DNA of 64,000 nucleotides, taken from assembly GCF_008831125.1 (NCBI RefSeq), contig NZ_WBKA01000001.1:186001-250000 (forward strand), given 5' to 3'. Both the position numbers and the translations under genes were made by a program. The stretch comes from Pseudoclavibacter caeni. Its GTDB lineage: Bacteria; Actinomycetota; Actinomycetes; Actinomycetales; Microbacteriaceae. Positions 28,309 to 40,497 of this stretch are shown here, in pieces. Below the pieces are notes generated by a model that ran no database searches, was not told the origin of the DNA, and saw only the letters and a program-made list of their open reading frames with translations. Positions within the stretch are counted from its first letter, which is position 1; each line of letters starts with the position of its first letter.

Positions 28309-29409
28309 TCAGTCCCGCGCGCGCCAGGCGTCGACGAGGGTGGGCATGCGCGCTGCGAGGACGCCGAGGTCGGCGCTCGAGTCGAGGCGGGCGTAGTCGT
28401 CGAGGATCGGCGCGCTGGTCTCCGGCACCGTCGCCGCCCGCTGCACGGGCAGCCGGTGCCAGGCGGTGGCGAGCTCGCCCTGCACGTCGTCGGCGAGCAG
28501 CAGGTCGATGAGCTTGCGGGCCTCGTTGACGTGCGGCGACCGGGCGACGATGCCGGCGTAGTCGACCACCTCGACGCAGCTGCCGGTGACGAGGCTGGTC
28601 GTGCCGGCGACGACCGGGGCGAGCCCGCTGTCGGCGAGCAGGGCCGGCGCGCTGGCGGCGACGAGCGGCGTCGCGGCGTCGGCGGCGGCCCAGCGGGCGG
28701 TCGCCTCCTCGGCCGTGTCGGTCAGGACGGCCTGGTCGAGCCGGTCGAGCGCGGCGTCGAGCGCGGTCTGGTCGGCCGCAGCGTGGTCAGCCATCGCGAG
28801 CAGGGCCCGCCCGGCGTCGGCGGCGGCGGGATCCGGCGCGACAAGCTCGGCGGAGCGGTCGAGCGCCTCCGTGAGCGATGTGGGGGCCGTCTCGCCCCGG
28901 GCGGCGAGCGCCGCGTCGTCCGCGGCCACGCACACCACGTCGTACGAGAGCGCGGTGAGGCGGTCGCCACCGTCGAGGGCGAAGTCGCCCGCGCCGTCCC
29001 CCGCCCGGGGTGAGACGTACGAGACGAGGCCCGCGCCGCCGGAGAGGTCGGCGCCGGAGGCGGTGTTCACGCCGATGACGAGATCGGTGTCGGCGTCATG
29101 GACCTGCTGCGAGAGCTCGTCGGCGGTCGCGCTGTCGTCGACCGTGACGGTCACCCCCGTCTCGTCATGGAAGCGGTCGAGCACGGCCTGGGGCAGCTCG
29201 AGACCGGCGGCGACGCGCACCGCGAGCGTGCCGTCCTCCGTCTGCGGCGCGGTGGGCGTGGTGCAGCCGGCGAGCCCCGCGGCGGCCGCGAGCGCCGTCA
29301 CGGCCGCGACGAGCTGGCGGGCCGCCCGGCGACCGGCGACGGCGCGGTCTCTGCGGGCGGACGGGGCGCCACGACGGGAGCGGATGCGGCGGGAGACTGG
29401 GGAGGACAC
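28309..29409 (-). CDS. Solute-binding lipoprotein, thiamine-type ABC family (orphan)
   Basis: 366 residues. A basic N-region, hydrophobic core and lipobox LAGC (about 46-49) mark a lipoprotein. The rest resembles the ThiB/iron-type binding-protein fold: FHDETGVTVTV, DLVIGVNT, LSYDVVCVAADD, PTSLTEALD and VNEARKLIDLLL. No permease or ATPase genes adjoin it, so the ligand is uncertain and its partner transporter must be elsewhere. The GTG start has a TAGACT box seven bases upstream. Ala and Asp content is very high, consistent with an exported high-GC protein. Confidence 0.75.
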   Translation of the reverse strand: MSSPVSRRIRSRRGAPSARRDRAVAGRRAARQLVAAVTALAAAAGLAGCTTPTAPQTEDGTLAVRVAAGLELPQAVLDRFHDETGVTVTVDDSATADELSQQVHDADTDLVIGVNTASGADLSGGAGLVSYVSPRAGDGAGDFALDGGDRLTALSYDVVCVAADDAALAARGETAPTSLTEALDRSAELVAPDPAAADAGRALLAMADHAAADQTALDAALDRLDQAVLTDTAEEATARWAAADAATPLVAASAPALLADSGLAPVVAGTTSLVTGSCVEVVDYAGIVARSPHVNEARKLIDLLLADDVQGELATAWHRLPVQRAATVPETSAPILDDYARLDSSADLGVLAARMPTLVDAWRARD

Positions 29410-29416
29410 GCCTCGG

Positions 29417-29434
29417 AGTCTACCGGCCTAGAAT
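29417..29434. promoter_or_regulatory. Back-to-back -10 boxes for the binding lipoprotein (-) and pheA (+)
   Basis: TAGACT on the minus strand (29417-29422) and TAGAAT on the plus strand (29429-29434) are only six bases apart. Each promoter's -35 region would lie beyond the other's -10, so the two promoters overlap. Confidence 0.6.
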
Positions 29435-29482
29435 GGGCGGTCTGGCGAGATGGCCAGCGGGGATCGGCGAGACGAGGGTTCG

Positions 29483-30415
29483 ATGGGCGCAGCGGAGACG
29501 AGCATGGTCTACAGCTACCTGGGGCCGGCCGGCACCTTCACCGAGGACGCGCTGCGCGGCTTCGACCCGGATCACGCCGGCGAATGGCGCCCGGTCGCCT
29601 CGATCGTGCAGGCGATCGACGACGTGGCGCAGGGCCGCTCGGACCGCGCGGTGATCCCGATCGAGAACTCCGTGGAGGGCGGGGTCACGGCCACGCTCGA
29701 CGCGCTGGCGACGATGACCGGGGTGCGCATCCGCGGGGAGCGCACGGTGCCGATCACCTTCCACCTGCTCGCCCGCCCGGGCGTCCGGCTCGCCGATGTG
29801 CGCCGCATCGCCACCCACCCGATGTCGTACCCGCAGTGCCGCGGCTGGCTCGCCGAGCACGTGCCCGGCCACCAGTTCGTGCCCGCGCCGTCCAACGCCG
29901 CAGCCGCCGCGAGCGCGCTGCACGACGAGACGATCGACGCGGCGATCGCCGGGGAGCGGGTGCTCGACCACTACGGGCTCGAGGTGCTCGCCCGAGGCAT
30001 CGGCGACAACGCGAACGCCGTCACCCGCTTCGTGCTGCTCGGCCCCGATCACGGGGTGCCGGAGCCGACCGGCGCCGACAAGACGAGCCTGATCGTCGAG
30101 CTGCCCGTGGACGAGGCGGGCGCGCTGCTGCGGCTGCTGGAGCAGTTCAGCACCCGCGGCATCAACATGACCCGCATCGAGTCGCGGCCGATCGGCGACG
30201 AGCTGGGCCGCTACCGGTTCTCGATCGATCTCGAGGGGCACGTGTGCGACGCCCGGGTCGCCGAGGCGCTGCGCGGCGTGTACCGGTTCAGCCCGCGGGT
30301 CGTGTTCCTCGGCTCGTACCCCCGGGCGAACGGGCGGGCCGCGTCGGTGCAGCCAGGGCAGGGCAACGCCGACCACGAGGCGGCCCGGCGGTGGGTGGAG
30401 GCCCTGCTGCGGTGA
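29483..30415 (+). CDS. pheA: Prephenate dehydratase
   Basis: 310 residues. The catalytic domain starts with YSYLGPAGTFTEDAL and carries NSVEGGV and the TRF-type motif in NANAVTRFVLLG. A C-terminal ACT domain (about 200-280, KTSLIVELPVDEAGALLRLLEQF, INMTRIESRP) should bind phenylalanine for feedback control. It converts prephenate to phenylpyruvate. No chorismate mutase domain is fused. The start at 29483 has GAGGG five bases away; ATGs at 29450 and 29504 are alternatives. The stop overlaps the next gene (GTGA). Confidence 0.93.
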   Translation: MGAAETSMVYSYLGPAGTFTEDALRGFDPDHAGEWRPVASIVQAIDDVAQGRSDRAVIPIENSVEGGVTATLDALATMTGVRIRGERTVPITFHLLARPGVRLADVRRIATHPMSYPQCRGWLAEHVPGHQFVPAPSNAAAAASALHDETIDAAIAGERVLDHYGLEVLARGIGDNANAVTRFVLLGPDHGVPEPTGADKTSLIVELPVDEAGALLRLLEQFSTRGINMTRIESRPIGDELGRYRFSIDLEGHVCDARVAEALRGVYRFSPRVVFLGSYPRANGRAASVQPGQGNADHEAARRWVEALLR

Positions 30416-31353
30416 GGTGGCCGAGGAGGCGTCCCGGGCGCCGGCGCCCCGCTCGCGCCCGGCTGCGCCAGACGTCCGCGCCACGCCCGCCGATCGTCGG
30501 GCGGCTGCTGTGGCGTCCGTCCCGTCGCTCGCCGCGCCAGCGGCTGCGCGAGCCGGCGCGCGCGGTGCTCACCGCGACCGCGGCCGTCGCCCTGCTGGCC
30601 GCGGTCATCGTGCCGACCTCGACCGTGATGATCACCGACGCCCGCGACGAGGCGGCGACGCCGTCGGCGACCCCGGCCCCCGGGCTGATGACCCCGGCCG
30701 CGCCCGAGGACGATGACGCCCCGACGCCCTCGCCCGGGGCGATCGACCTGAACACCCGGTCGATCGACGACCCGGCGTCGATCTGGGTCGTGGTGAACAA
30801 GGTCCGGCCGCTGCAGCCGGTGGACTGGGCGCCCGGCGATCTGGTGACCGTCGACGTCACGTCGAACCCCGGCGGCGACCAGATGCGCGCCGAGGCCGCC
30901 GAGGCCCTGCATCGCATGGACCAGACCGCACGCGACGAGTCGGGTCAGGGCATCACGATCGTGAGCGGGTACCGCTCGTACGAGCGGCAGCAGAGCCTGT
31001 ACGCCGCCTACGCGCGGCGGGACGGTCAGGCGGCCGCCGACACCTATTCCTCCCGCCCGGGCCACAGCGAGCACCAGACGGGTCTGTCGTGCGACCTGCA
31101 GCAGCCGGACGCGTCCTGCAGCGTGTGCAACCAGTTCGGCTCGAGCCCGCTGGGCGAGTGGCTGGCCGGCAACGCCTGGCGGTTCGGGTTCGTGCAGCGC
31201 TACGAGGCCGGCCAGGAGCATGTCACGGGCTTCATGGAGGAGACCTGGCACTACCGGTATGTGGGCGTCGACCTGGCCACGTGGATGCACGAGCATGACG
31301 TGCACACGCTCGAGGCCGCGTTCAGCCTGCCGGACGCCCCCGACTATCCGTGA
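30412..31353 (+). CDS. VanY-type M15 D-alanyl-D-alanine carboxypeptidase
   Basis: 313 residues from a GTG that overlaps the pheA stop. An Arg-rich N-terminus precedes one membrane segment (about 46-64) and a Pro/Thr linker, then the M15B zinc peptidase domain. The metal motifs are [16 protein letters not shown] and [10 protein letters not shown]. It trims D-Ala from peptidoglycan peptides outside the cell. The long open frame further upstream is antisense to other genes. It is the second carboxypeptidase in the window and is of a different (metallo) class. Confidence 0.87.
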   Translation: MRWPRRRPGRRRPARARLRQTSAPRPPIVGRLLWRPSRRSPRQRLREPARAVLTATAAVALLAAVIVPTSTVMITDARDEAATPSATPAPGLMTPAAPEDDDAPTPSPGAIDLNTRSIDDPASIWVVVNKVRPLQPVDWAPGDLVTVDVTSNPGGDQMRAEAAEALHRMDQTARDESGQGITIVSGYRSYERQQSLYAAYARRDGQAAADTYSSRPGHSEHQTGLSCDLQQPDASCSVCNQFGSSPLGEWLAGNAWRFGFVQRYEAGQEHVTGFMEETWHYRYVGVDLATWMHEHDVHTLEAAFSLPDAPDYP

Positions 31354-31354
31354 C

Positions 31355-32341
31355 TCATGCCTCTTGGGGCATGCGAACGAGGAGCGCGCCGGGGAGCACG
31401 CGGGTGCGCAACGCGACGGCCTCGCCGAAGACGTCCCCGTCGAGCTCGCAGGCCACGGGCCGTTCGACGCGCACGTCGACACTCGCCCCGGTCGCGTGCG
31501 ACAGCGTGGCCAGCCGGCGGGTGCCGCCGAGCTCGACGAGCCGCTGCCCCGCCCGCGACCGGCTCAGCCGGTGTTCGACCATGATGCGGTGCCACAGGCC
31601 GAGCCAGTCGATCGCCCGCCGCGGCGAGATCGCGAGCATGTCGAGCCCGCCGTCGTCGACCCGGGCGTCGGGCACGAGCAGCAGGCCGCCCGGCAGCTGG
31701 CCGCAGTTGCACACCATCACGGTGTGCGAGCGGGTGCGCGCGCCCGCCTCGCCGTCGACGGTGATCGCCGCCCGGAACCGCTGGAACCGGTTGACCGCGC
31801 GCAGCGCCCCGGTGACATAGGCGACCCAGCCGAACAGGCGCTTGAACCGGCTGTTCGTGCTCACCATGATCGCCGCGTCGAGCCCGAGGCCCGCCATCAC
31901 CATGAACACGCGCGTCTCGTCGGCGCCGTCGGCCCGGCGGATACGCGCCTGACCCACGTCGATCGGCCGCGACCGACCGGTGAAGGCGATGCGCACCGCC
32001 GTCTCGACGCCGCTGAGCGGCAGGTGCAGATTGCGGGCGAGCACGTTGCCCGTGCCCACGGGGACGAGCGCGATCGGCACGCCGGAGTCGGCGGCTGCCT
32101 CGGCCACCGCGCGCACCGTGCCGTCCCCGCCGGCGACGACGAGCATCCGCGCGCCCTCGTCGAGCGCACGCCGCGCGGCCGCGAGCCCGGCGTCGTCCGG
32201 GTCGGTCTCGAGCCAGATCGTCGATCCCCATCCGGCCCGCTCCGCCTCCCGCTCGACGACCCGGTTGAGCCGCGACCGGTCGATCTTCGCCGGGTTGAAC
32301 ACGACCGCGGCGCGGGGGCGATGGCGGCGGACGCGGATCAT
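31355..32341 (-). CDS. Diacylglycerol/lipid kinase family protein (DagK/YegS-like)
   Basis: 328 residues. It begins with VVFNPAKI, followed by the nucleotide-binding [15 protein letters not shown] and [15 protein letters not shown]. The second domain carries GLGLDAAIM and [10 protein letters not shown] near the end. These enzymes phosphorylate diacylglycerol or related lipids at the membrane. The ATG at 32341 is preceded six bases away by TACAGT, with no ribosome site. The gene ends one base from the VanY stop, in convergent orientation. Confidence 0.9.
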   Translation of the reverse strand: MIRVRRHRPRAAVVFNPAKIDRSRLNRVVEREAERAGWGSTIWLETDPDDAGLAAARRALDEGARMLVVAGGDGTVRAVAEAAADSGVPIALVPVGTGNVLARNLHLPLSGVETAVRIAFTGRSRPIDVGQARIRRADGADETRVFMVMAGLGLDAAIMVSTNSRFKRLFGWVAYVTGALRAVNRFQRFRAAITVDGEAGARTRSHTVMVCNCGQLPGGLLLVPDARVDDGGLDMLAISPRRAIDWLGLWHRIMVEHRLSRSRAGQRLVELGGTRRLATLSHATGASVDVRVERPVACELDGDVFGEAVALRTRVLPGALLVRMPQEA

Positions 32342-32347
32342 GCGTCC

Positions 32348-32430
32348 ACTGTATCGGAGGGGCCGAGGGCAGCCGGGCTCCCGGCGAGGCCCCGGCCCGG
32401 CCGCTCCCCCGTCACCGGGGCGGCTAGGCT
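32348..32430. promoter_or_regulatory. Divergent leaderless promoters for the lipid kinase (-) and serS (+)
   Basis: TACAGT on the minus strand (32348-32353) lies six bases before the kinase ATG. TAGGCT on the plus strand (32425-32430) lies seven bases before the serS GTG. The two -10 boxes are separated by about 70 bases. Confidence 0.6.
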
Positions 32431-32437
32431 GGAGGGC

Positions 32438-33706
32438 GTGATCGATGTCGAACTGCTGCGAGCCCATCCCGAACGCCTCCGCGCCAGCCAGCGCGCCCGC
32501 CAGGCCGACGAGTCGGCCGTGGACCGGGCGCTCGAGGCCGACACCGCCCGACGTGAGGCCCTCACCGCCTTCGAGACGCTGCGCGCCGAGCAGAAGGCGT
32601 TCGGGCGCCGGGTCGCGAAGGCGGCGAAGGACGAGAAGGCGGCGCTCGTCTCACAGGTGCGCGAGCTCGCCGAGCGGGTGAAGCAGGCCGAGGCGGCAGC
32701 GCGCGATGCGGACGAGACGTTCCAGGCCGCGCTGCGCGGCATCCCCAATCTCGTGCTTGCGGGCGTGCCCGAGGGCGGCGAGGACGACTACGAGGTGCTG
32801 CGCGAGGTCGGCGAGCGCACGACCTTCGACTTCGAGCCGCAGGATCATGTCGCGCTCGGCGAGCGGCTGCACCTGTTCGACCTCGAGCGCGGTGCGAAGG
32901 TGTCAGGCACCCGCTTCTACTACCTGACCGGCTGGGGCGCCCGCCTGCAGCTGGCGCTGCTGACGATGGCCCTGGACCAGGCCGTCGCCAACGGCTTCAC
33001 GCCGATGATCACCCCGACGCTCGTCAACCCGGAGATCATGCGCGGCACCGGGTTCCTCGACTCGCACGCCGACGAGATCTACTATCTGCCCGCCGACGAC
33101 CAGTACCTCGTGGGCACCAGCGAGGTCGCCCTGGCCGGCTACCACGCCGGCGAGATCATCGACCTGTCGAAGGGCCCGCAGCGGTTCGCCGGCTGGTCGA
33201 CGTGCTACCGGCGCGAGGCCGGCGCGAGCGGACGCGACACCCGCGGCATCCTGCGCGTGCACCAGTTCGACAAGCTCGAGATGTACGTGTACACCACTCC
33301 CGAGGACGCGGCGGCCGAGCACCAGCGGCTGCTCGCCTGGGAAGAGGAGATGCTCGCGAAGATCGAGGTGCCCTACCGGGTGATCAACACCGCCGCCGGC
33401 GACCTGGGCTCGTCCGCCGCGCAGAAGTTCGACACCGAGGCGTGGATCCCCACCCAGGGCTGCTACCGGGAGCTGACCAGCACGTCGAACACGACGACGT
33501 TCCAGGCCCGCCGCCTCGGCATCCGCTACCGGCCCGAGCCGGGCGGCCCCACCACGCCGGTGGCGACCCTCAACGGCACGCTCGCGACCACCCGCTGGCT
33601 CGTCGCGATCCTCGAGAACCACCAGCAGGCCGACGGCTCGGTCGTGGTGCCCGACGCGCTGCGCCCCTACCTGGGCGGGCTCGAGGCGATCACGCCGGAG
33701 GACTGA
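32438..33706 (+). CDS. serS: Seryl-tRNA synthetase
   Basis: 422 residues. The N-terminal coiled-coil arm (about 25-100), which reads the long variable arm of tRNA-Ser, precedes a class II catalytic core: [20 protein letters not shown] (motif 1), [26 protein letters not shown] (motif 2) and [19 protein letters not shown] (motif 3). It charges tRNA-Ser in the cytoplasm. Two serine tRNAs lie in this window. The GTG start follows TAGGCT by seven bases; the GGAGGG between them is too close to act as a normal ribosome site. Confidence 0.97.
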   Translation: MIDVELLRAHPERLRASQRARQADESAVDRALEADTARREALTAFETLRAEQKAFGRRVAKAAKDEKAALVSQVRELAERVKQAEAAARDADETFQAALRGIPNLVLAGVPEGGEDDYEVLREVGERTTFDFEPQDHVALGERLHLFDLERGAKVSGTRFYYLTGWGARLQLALLTMALDQAVANGFTPMITPTLVNPEIMRGTGFLDSHADEIYYLPADDQYLVGTSEVALAGYHAGEIIDLSKGPQRFAGWSTCYRREAGASGRDTRGILRVHQFDKLEMYVYTTPEDAAAEHQRLLAWEEEMLAKIEVPYRVINTAAGDLGSSAAQKFDTEAWIPTQGCYRELTSTSNTTTFQARRLGIRYRPEPGGPTTPVATLNGTLATTRWLVAILENHQQADGSVVVPDALRPYLGGLEAITPED

Positions 33707-33752
33707 CCGGGTGCGGTCCACGCCGCGGCCGGGAGAACGAACGGAGGTGACC

Positions 33753-34670
33753 ATGGTCGGCAACGCGCTCCCCTGGCGGGCGCCCGGCAAGGGGCCGTTC
33801 CCGCAGACGAGCGCGATCCCGCTGCCCGCCGTGCGCGACGACGGACGCTGGCTGATCGCCCTCGACCTGGACGGCACGACCGTCGACCAGGACAACCGCG
33901 CGAGCGCCGCCGTGCAGGCCGCGATCGACCGCGCGCAGGCCGCCGGCCACGTCATCATGATCGCCAGCGGCCGACCGATCCAGGGTATCGAGGGCGTCTG
34001 GCGCGAGCTCGGCCTCACCTCCCGCTACAGCGTGTGCTCCAACGGGGCGGTGGTGTGCGACATGACGCCCGAGCGCGGGCTGCCCGCCGACGCCGTGGGC
34101 GGGTGGCGGGTCGTGGACATGACCCTGTTCGACCCGGCCCCGGTCATCGACGCGATCCTGCCCGCCCTGCCCGAGGCCCGGTACGCGGTCGAGGACGCCG
34201 ACCAGGGCTGGCGGTTCTCGCGCCCGTTCACCGCGGGCACGTTCGGCGCCCCGGCCCGCCTCGCCACGATCGACGAGCTGCGGGCGCGGCCCGTCACCCG
34301 CATCGTCGCGTTCTCCCCGGGCCGCGACACCGACGAGTTCAAGCGGATCATCCGCGGCATCGGCCTGCACGAGGTGAGCTACGCGGTGGGCTGGTCGGCG
34401 TGGCTCGACATCGCCCCGTACGGGGTGAACAAGGCCAGCGCGCTGGAGAAGGTGCGCCGCCGCCTCGGCATCCCTCGCAGCCGCGTCGCCGTCGTCGGCG
34501 ACGGGCTCAACGACCGCGAGATGCTCGCCTGGGCAGCGGATGAGGGTCTGGGCTGCGCGATGGGTCACGCCCTGCCCGAGGTGCAGGCGGTCGGGAACCG
34601 CGTGGTCGGCACGCTCGCTGAGGACGGCGTGGCCGAGGCGATCGACCTCGTGCTCGCCGGCGGGCGGTGA
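33753..34670 (+). CDS. Cof-type HAD-superfamily phosphatase
   Basis: 305 residues. HAD motif I is ALDLDGTTV (about 38-46), motif II is IASGRP, and motif IV is VAVVGDGLNDREML near residue 255; the C2 cap lies between them as in Cof/YbiV enzymes. These hydrolyse small phosphorylated metabolites, with no specific substrate predictable. GGAGGT precedes the ATG at 33753. The gene follows serS by 46 bases and is probably co-transcribed. Confidence 0.9.
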   Translation: MVGNALPWRAPGKGPFPQTSAIPLPAVRDDGRWLIALDLDGTTVDQDNRASAAVQAAIDRAQAAGHVIMIASGRPIQGIEGVWRELGLTSRYSVCSNGAVVCDMTPERGLPADAVGGWRVVDMTLFDPAPVIDAILPALPEARYAVEDADQGWRFSRPFTAGTFGAPARLATIDELRARPVTRIVAFSPGRDTDEFKRIIRGIGLHEVSYAVGWSAWLDIAPYGVNKASALEKVRRRLGIPRSRVAVVGDGLNDREMLAWAADEGLGCAMGHALPEVQAVGNRVVGTLAEDGVAEAIDLVLAGGR

Positions 34671-34721
34671 GCGGGCCGCCTTCGCATCCGCGACGAGGCA
34701 CCCGACATGCAGCGGCCACGG

Positions 34722-34727
34722 TAGAAT
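34722..34727 (+). promoter_or_regulatory. -10 box for tRNA-Ser(TGA)
   Basis: TAGAAT, about 27 bases upstream of the mature tRNA 5' end. Confidence 0.6.
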
Positions 34728-34754
34728 GCTCTGGTCGCCGCACGCCGGCGACAA

Positions 34755-34839
34755 GGTGGGCTGTCCGAGCGGCCGAAGGAGCTTGTCTTGAAAACAAGTG
34801 AGGGGCGACTCTCCCTGGGTTCGAATCCCAGGCCCACCG
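34755..34839 (+). tRNA. tRNA-Ser(TGA)
   Basis: Acceptor stem GGTGGGC/GCCCACC, anticodon arm CTTGT-CTTGAAA-ACAAG with anticodon TGA, long variable arm, T arm GGTTCGAATCC and discriminator G. CCA is not encoded. It reads TCA and related serine codons. Confidence 0.95.
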
Positions 34840-34867
34840 CACACACACCCTCGATGGAAGCCGAGCG

Positions 34868-35908
34868 TTGACCGAACCGCAGCACGTGACCCAGCCCGAG
34901 CCGAACGCGTCCTCTGACGCCGCGCCGGCGCTGGGCGATGCGACCGGTGACCCCGCGCTCGACGTGGCGATCGTCGTCGTCACGTACAAGCGGTCACAGC
35001 TGCTGCGCGTGCTGCTCGACAGCATCACCCGCCTGCAGACCCCGCCGTCCTGGGTCGTGGTCGTCGACAACCACTCCGAGGACGACACCGGCGAGGTCAT
35101 CGAGTCGTTCCGCGAGCGGCTCGGGCGCCGCGCCGACGGACGCGACCGGCTCGTCCACGCCCCGCAGGAGGAGAACACGGGCGGCTCGGGCGGCTTCAGC
35201 GCCGGCGTGCGCATCGCGTACGATCTCGGCGCCGAGTGGCTGTGGCTGATGGACGACGACGTGGCCGTGCTGCCGCCGGCGATCGACCGACTGCTGCCGT
35301 GGACGAAGCGGTTCCAGGTCATCCAGGGCCGCCGCTACAACTTCGATGGGTCGCCGTTCTACTGGCAGTTCGATTTCAACGTGCCCCTCGGCATCCCGAA
35401 CCCCGTGGCGAAGGACGATTTCGGCGCCGATGGCTGGCTGCCGATGAACACGGTCTGCTTCGAGGGCGGGCTCTTCCACCGCGATGTCGTGCGCCGCATC
35501 GGGCTGCCCGACCCCCGGTTCTTCATCTACTGGGACGACACCGTCTACGGCTACCTCGCCTCGACGGTGACGCGGTGCGCCCTGGTCGACACGTTCATCC
35601 TGCGCCGCACCCGCGAGATCCGCCGCCTCGACCTCGGCCCCCGCAAGCTCAACGGCACGAGCGACATGGTGCGGTTCCACATCATGCGCAATCGCGGCTA
35701 CATGGCCCGGTACTTCCGCCTGCACGGCGACTACAACCGGTTCGTGTTCGGCCTCGGCACCGCGCTCACTCTCGCCAAGGAGCTCATCCGCATCGCGACC
35801 GTCGACCACTCGTTCCGCAGCGGAACGCGAGCGCTGGTGCGCGGGATGCGCGGGGCACGCCGCATTTACCGCGACCGCGCCTGGAAGCCGATGCCGCCGC
35901 TGGAGTGA
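34868..35908 (+). CDS. Family 2 glycosyltransferase (rhamnosyl/galactofuranosyl-type)
   Basis: 346 residues. The GT-A fold opens with VAIVVVTYKRSQLLRVLLDSI, followed by NTGGSGGFSAGVRIAYDLGAEWLW and the metal-binding LMDDDV. WDDTVYGYLAS is the likely catalytic-base region. The N-G-G-S-G-G-F pattern is common in actinobacterial cell-wall glycosyltransferases of the GlfT/rhamnosyl type. No membrane segments are present. The TTG start at 34868 has GGAAG upstream. It lies just after tRNA-Ser, with no other glycan genes beside it. Confidence 0.87.
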   Translation: MTEPQHVTQPEPNASSDAAPALGDATGDPALDVAIVVVTYKRSQLLRVLLDSITRLQTPPSWVVVVDNHSEDDTGEVIESFRERLGRRADGRDRLVHAPQEENTGGSGGFSAGVRIAYDLGAEWLWLMDDDVAVLPPAIDRLLPWTKRFQVIQGRRYNFDGSPFYWQFDFNVPLGIPNPVAKDDFGADGWLPMNTVCFEGGLFHRDVVRRIGLPDPRFFIYWDDTVYGYLASTVTRCALVDTFILRRTREIRRLDLGPRKLNGTSDMVRFHIMRNRGYMARYFRLHGDYNRFVFGLGTALTLAKELIRIATVDHSFRSGTRALVRGMRGARRIYRDRAWKPMPPLE

Positions 35909-36125
35909 GGTGCCCACAGCGGAAGTGTGCGACCACAGCGGGCACGCAGCCTCGGCACCACCACACCGACCTCAACCGACCGTGCACGCGACAGCGGCGC
36001 CACCTCGCCGCACGGCCGCCACGACCCCGGTCTCATCCGCCGGCGATCGGGCGAGGCGAGCCGTCCCCGGCTCGTACAAGTCACGACAGAGTCAGACTCG
36101 CCCGCTCAGGTACGGTCCCTGCTGC

Positions 36126-38751
<2,626 letters not shown>

Positions 38752-38759
<8 letters not shown>

Positions 38760-40497
38760 TGTCGTCAAGCTCCATCGGGCGAATCATGCTCTCGATGAAC
38801 GCGATCTCATCCTCGGTGAGGTGGTACTTGGCGTAGAGATCGGCGTCGGTCCAGGGGCGGGTGAAGTCCTGGATGGGCACGAAGGCGAACGATCCACGAG
38901 TAACGTGCTGCGTCGTGACGAGTTGAGAGACTAAAAAACGGACAAACTTGGTCTTCAGATATTGAACCAGGATATCTGCCTGTGTTCGGCTTTCGAACGA
39001 TCCGGCTATCAGATATGTCTCGGTTGTTGCTGTACCTGGTGGGAGCACCTCGACTCGCGAAAGTACTCGTTTCTGGCCATTCTTGTCGGCCTGACCCGCA
39101 TGTTCACTGGAGGTATAGGAAATCAAGACCTTCCATCGGTCGATGAGATCACGGCCCGCGGAAATCTCGGATCTGTTCGCCCAACTGGTACCACCGTTCT
39201 GCACAACCATGACGTCGTTCGGAGCGGTTTCGGTCATAGCTCCTCTGAAATTACTTGCAAGCCCGAAGGGCTTTCTCGCACTGACCAGTGCGCTGAACCT
39301 CCTGTCAGGCTCCAACGTGAGAGATCCATCCTGGCGGTGAGCCCCATCCACCGCACTGATCTTGCGCAGAATGCTCAGTGCCTCATTCTGACGGATGAAG
39401 ATGTCTGCGCCCTGTTCCAGAAGAGGGCGCACGGAGCTGGATGTGTGCGTGCCGGTGTGTGTCACCACCGTGCAGTCTCGATCGGCCCCGCGCTCCCAGA
39501 GGAAGTAGCAGATGCCGCCGGCGACATCCACCTCGGGAAAGCAGTCGCGACTGTCGGGGAAGTCATGCAGCTCGACGATCTGACGATCGTGCAGCATGGC
39601 GGAACGGAACGCGGCGAGCCCTTTGCCGCCCGAATACCAGCGCGCGGGAACGACCATGGTGAGGAATCTCGGATGCAGCCTCTGCGCCTGTTCAATGAAC
39701 TTGTCGTAGATCGGTGCGGCGCTCGTGCCGAAGCCGCCATCGCTCAACTGATACGGCGGATTCCCGATGATCACATCAAAGTGCACATTCACTCCAAAGA
39801 TCTCTGCGAGCCGCGACGAGATGTCGTCGGTGTGGATGAAGGCATAGGCGTGGGTCTCGAGCACCTCGTCGCGCGAGTACTCGGCCTCGGATGCACCGCA
39901 GTACTTGCATCTGCCCGTGCCGACCTGCTCCACGACCTCGTCGTCGCCGGTGAGCGGGTTCGCCTGGCGCACCCGCTTGCGGTTGACCCAGGTGTGCTCG
40001 GTGCGCTCGTACCAGATGTTGCCCCACGGGCGGTCGAACCCGGTGGCGATCGAGTGCTCACCGGTGGCGTTCTTCGAGCAGTAGACGCTGCGCCGGGCGA
40101 GCAGCGCGGTCAGCTGGGTGATGCCGATGCCGAACACCTGCCGGGTGAGGATGTGATTCACGCGCTGCTGCAGATCGGGCATCTGCTCGGCCAGGCCGTC
40201 CACCAGCCGTTTGGTGATCTCGCGCAGAAACACCCCCGACTTGGTGAACGGGTCGAGAAAGGTGACCGTCGCATCGCTCCAGATGCTGCGGCCGTCATGC
40301 GCCTCGGCCCAGGCGTCGGCCAGCGTGTCGAGCATCTCGCCGGCGAACACGGGCGGCGTGAACACCTCGTCGTTCGACAGGTTCGCAATGCATGTGAGTA
40401 CGTCGGGATTGTGCCCGCCCAGCGAGAAGGTGACCTTTCCGCTCTGGCCGTGGCGGTCGTCCACTCGCTTCCGCCCCTCCCCCTGAGCGATGCTCAT
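38752..40497 (-). CDS. Adenine-specific DNA methyltransferase-like subunit with NPPY motif (Eco57I-like)
   Basis: 581 residues. It opens with NDEVFTPPVFAGEMLD, a variant SAM motif LDPFTKSGVFLREI (81-95) and the catalytic NPPY (246-249) in VIIGNPPYQLSDGG. A CxxC (CKYC, 197-200) lies between. The C-terminal part (about 350-540) looks like a target-recognition region and is encoded by DNA of only about 53% GC, against about 67% nearby. It probably N6-methylates adenine at a specific site. The ATG overlaps the stop of the preceding methylase gene (ATGA) and the end overlaps the helicase gene. Confidence 0.85.

Noticed and set aside
29098-30411. N-terminal extension of the VanY gene by more than 430 codons
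   Set aside because: The extension overlaps pheA in another frame and a gene on the other strand. The GTG at 30412 overlapping the pheA stop is a normal coupled start.
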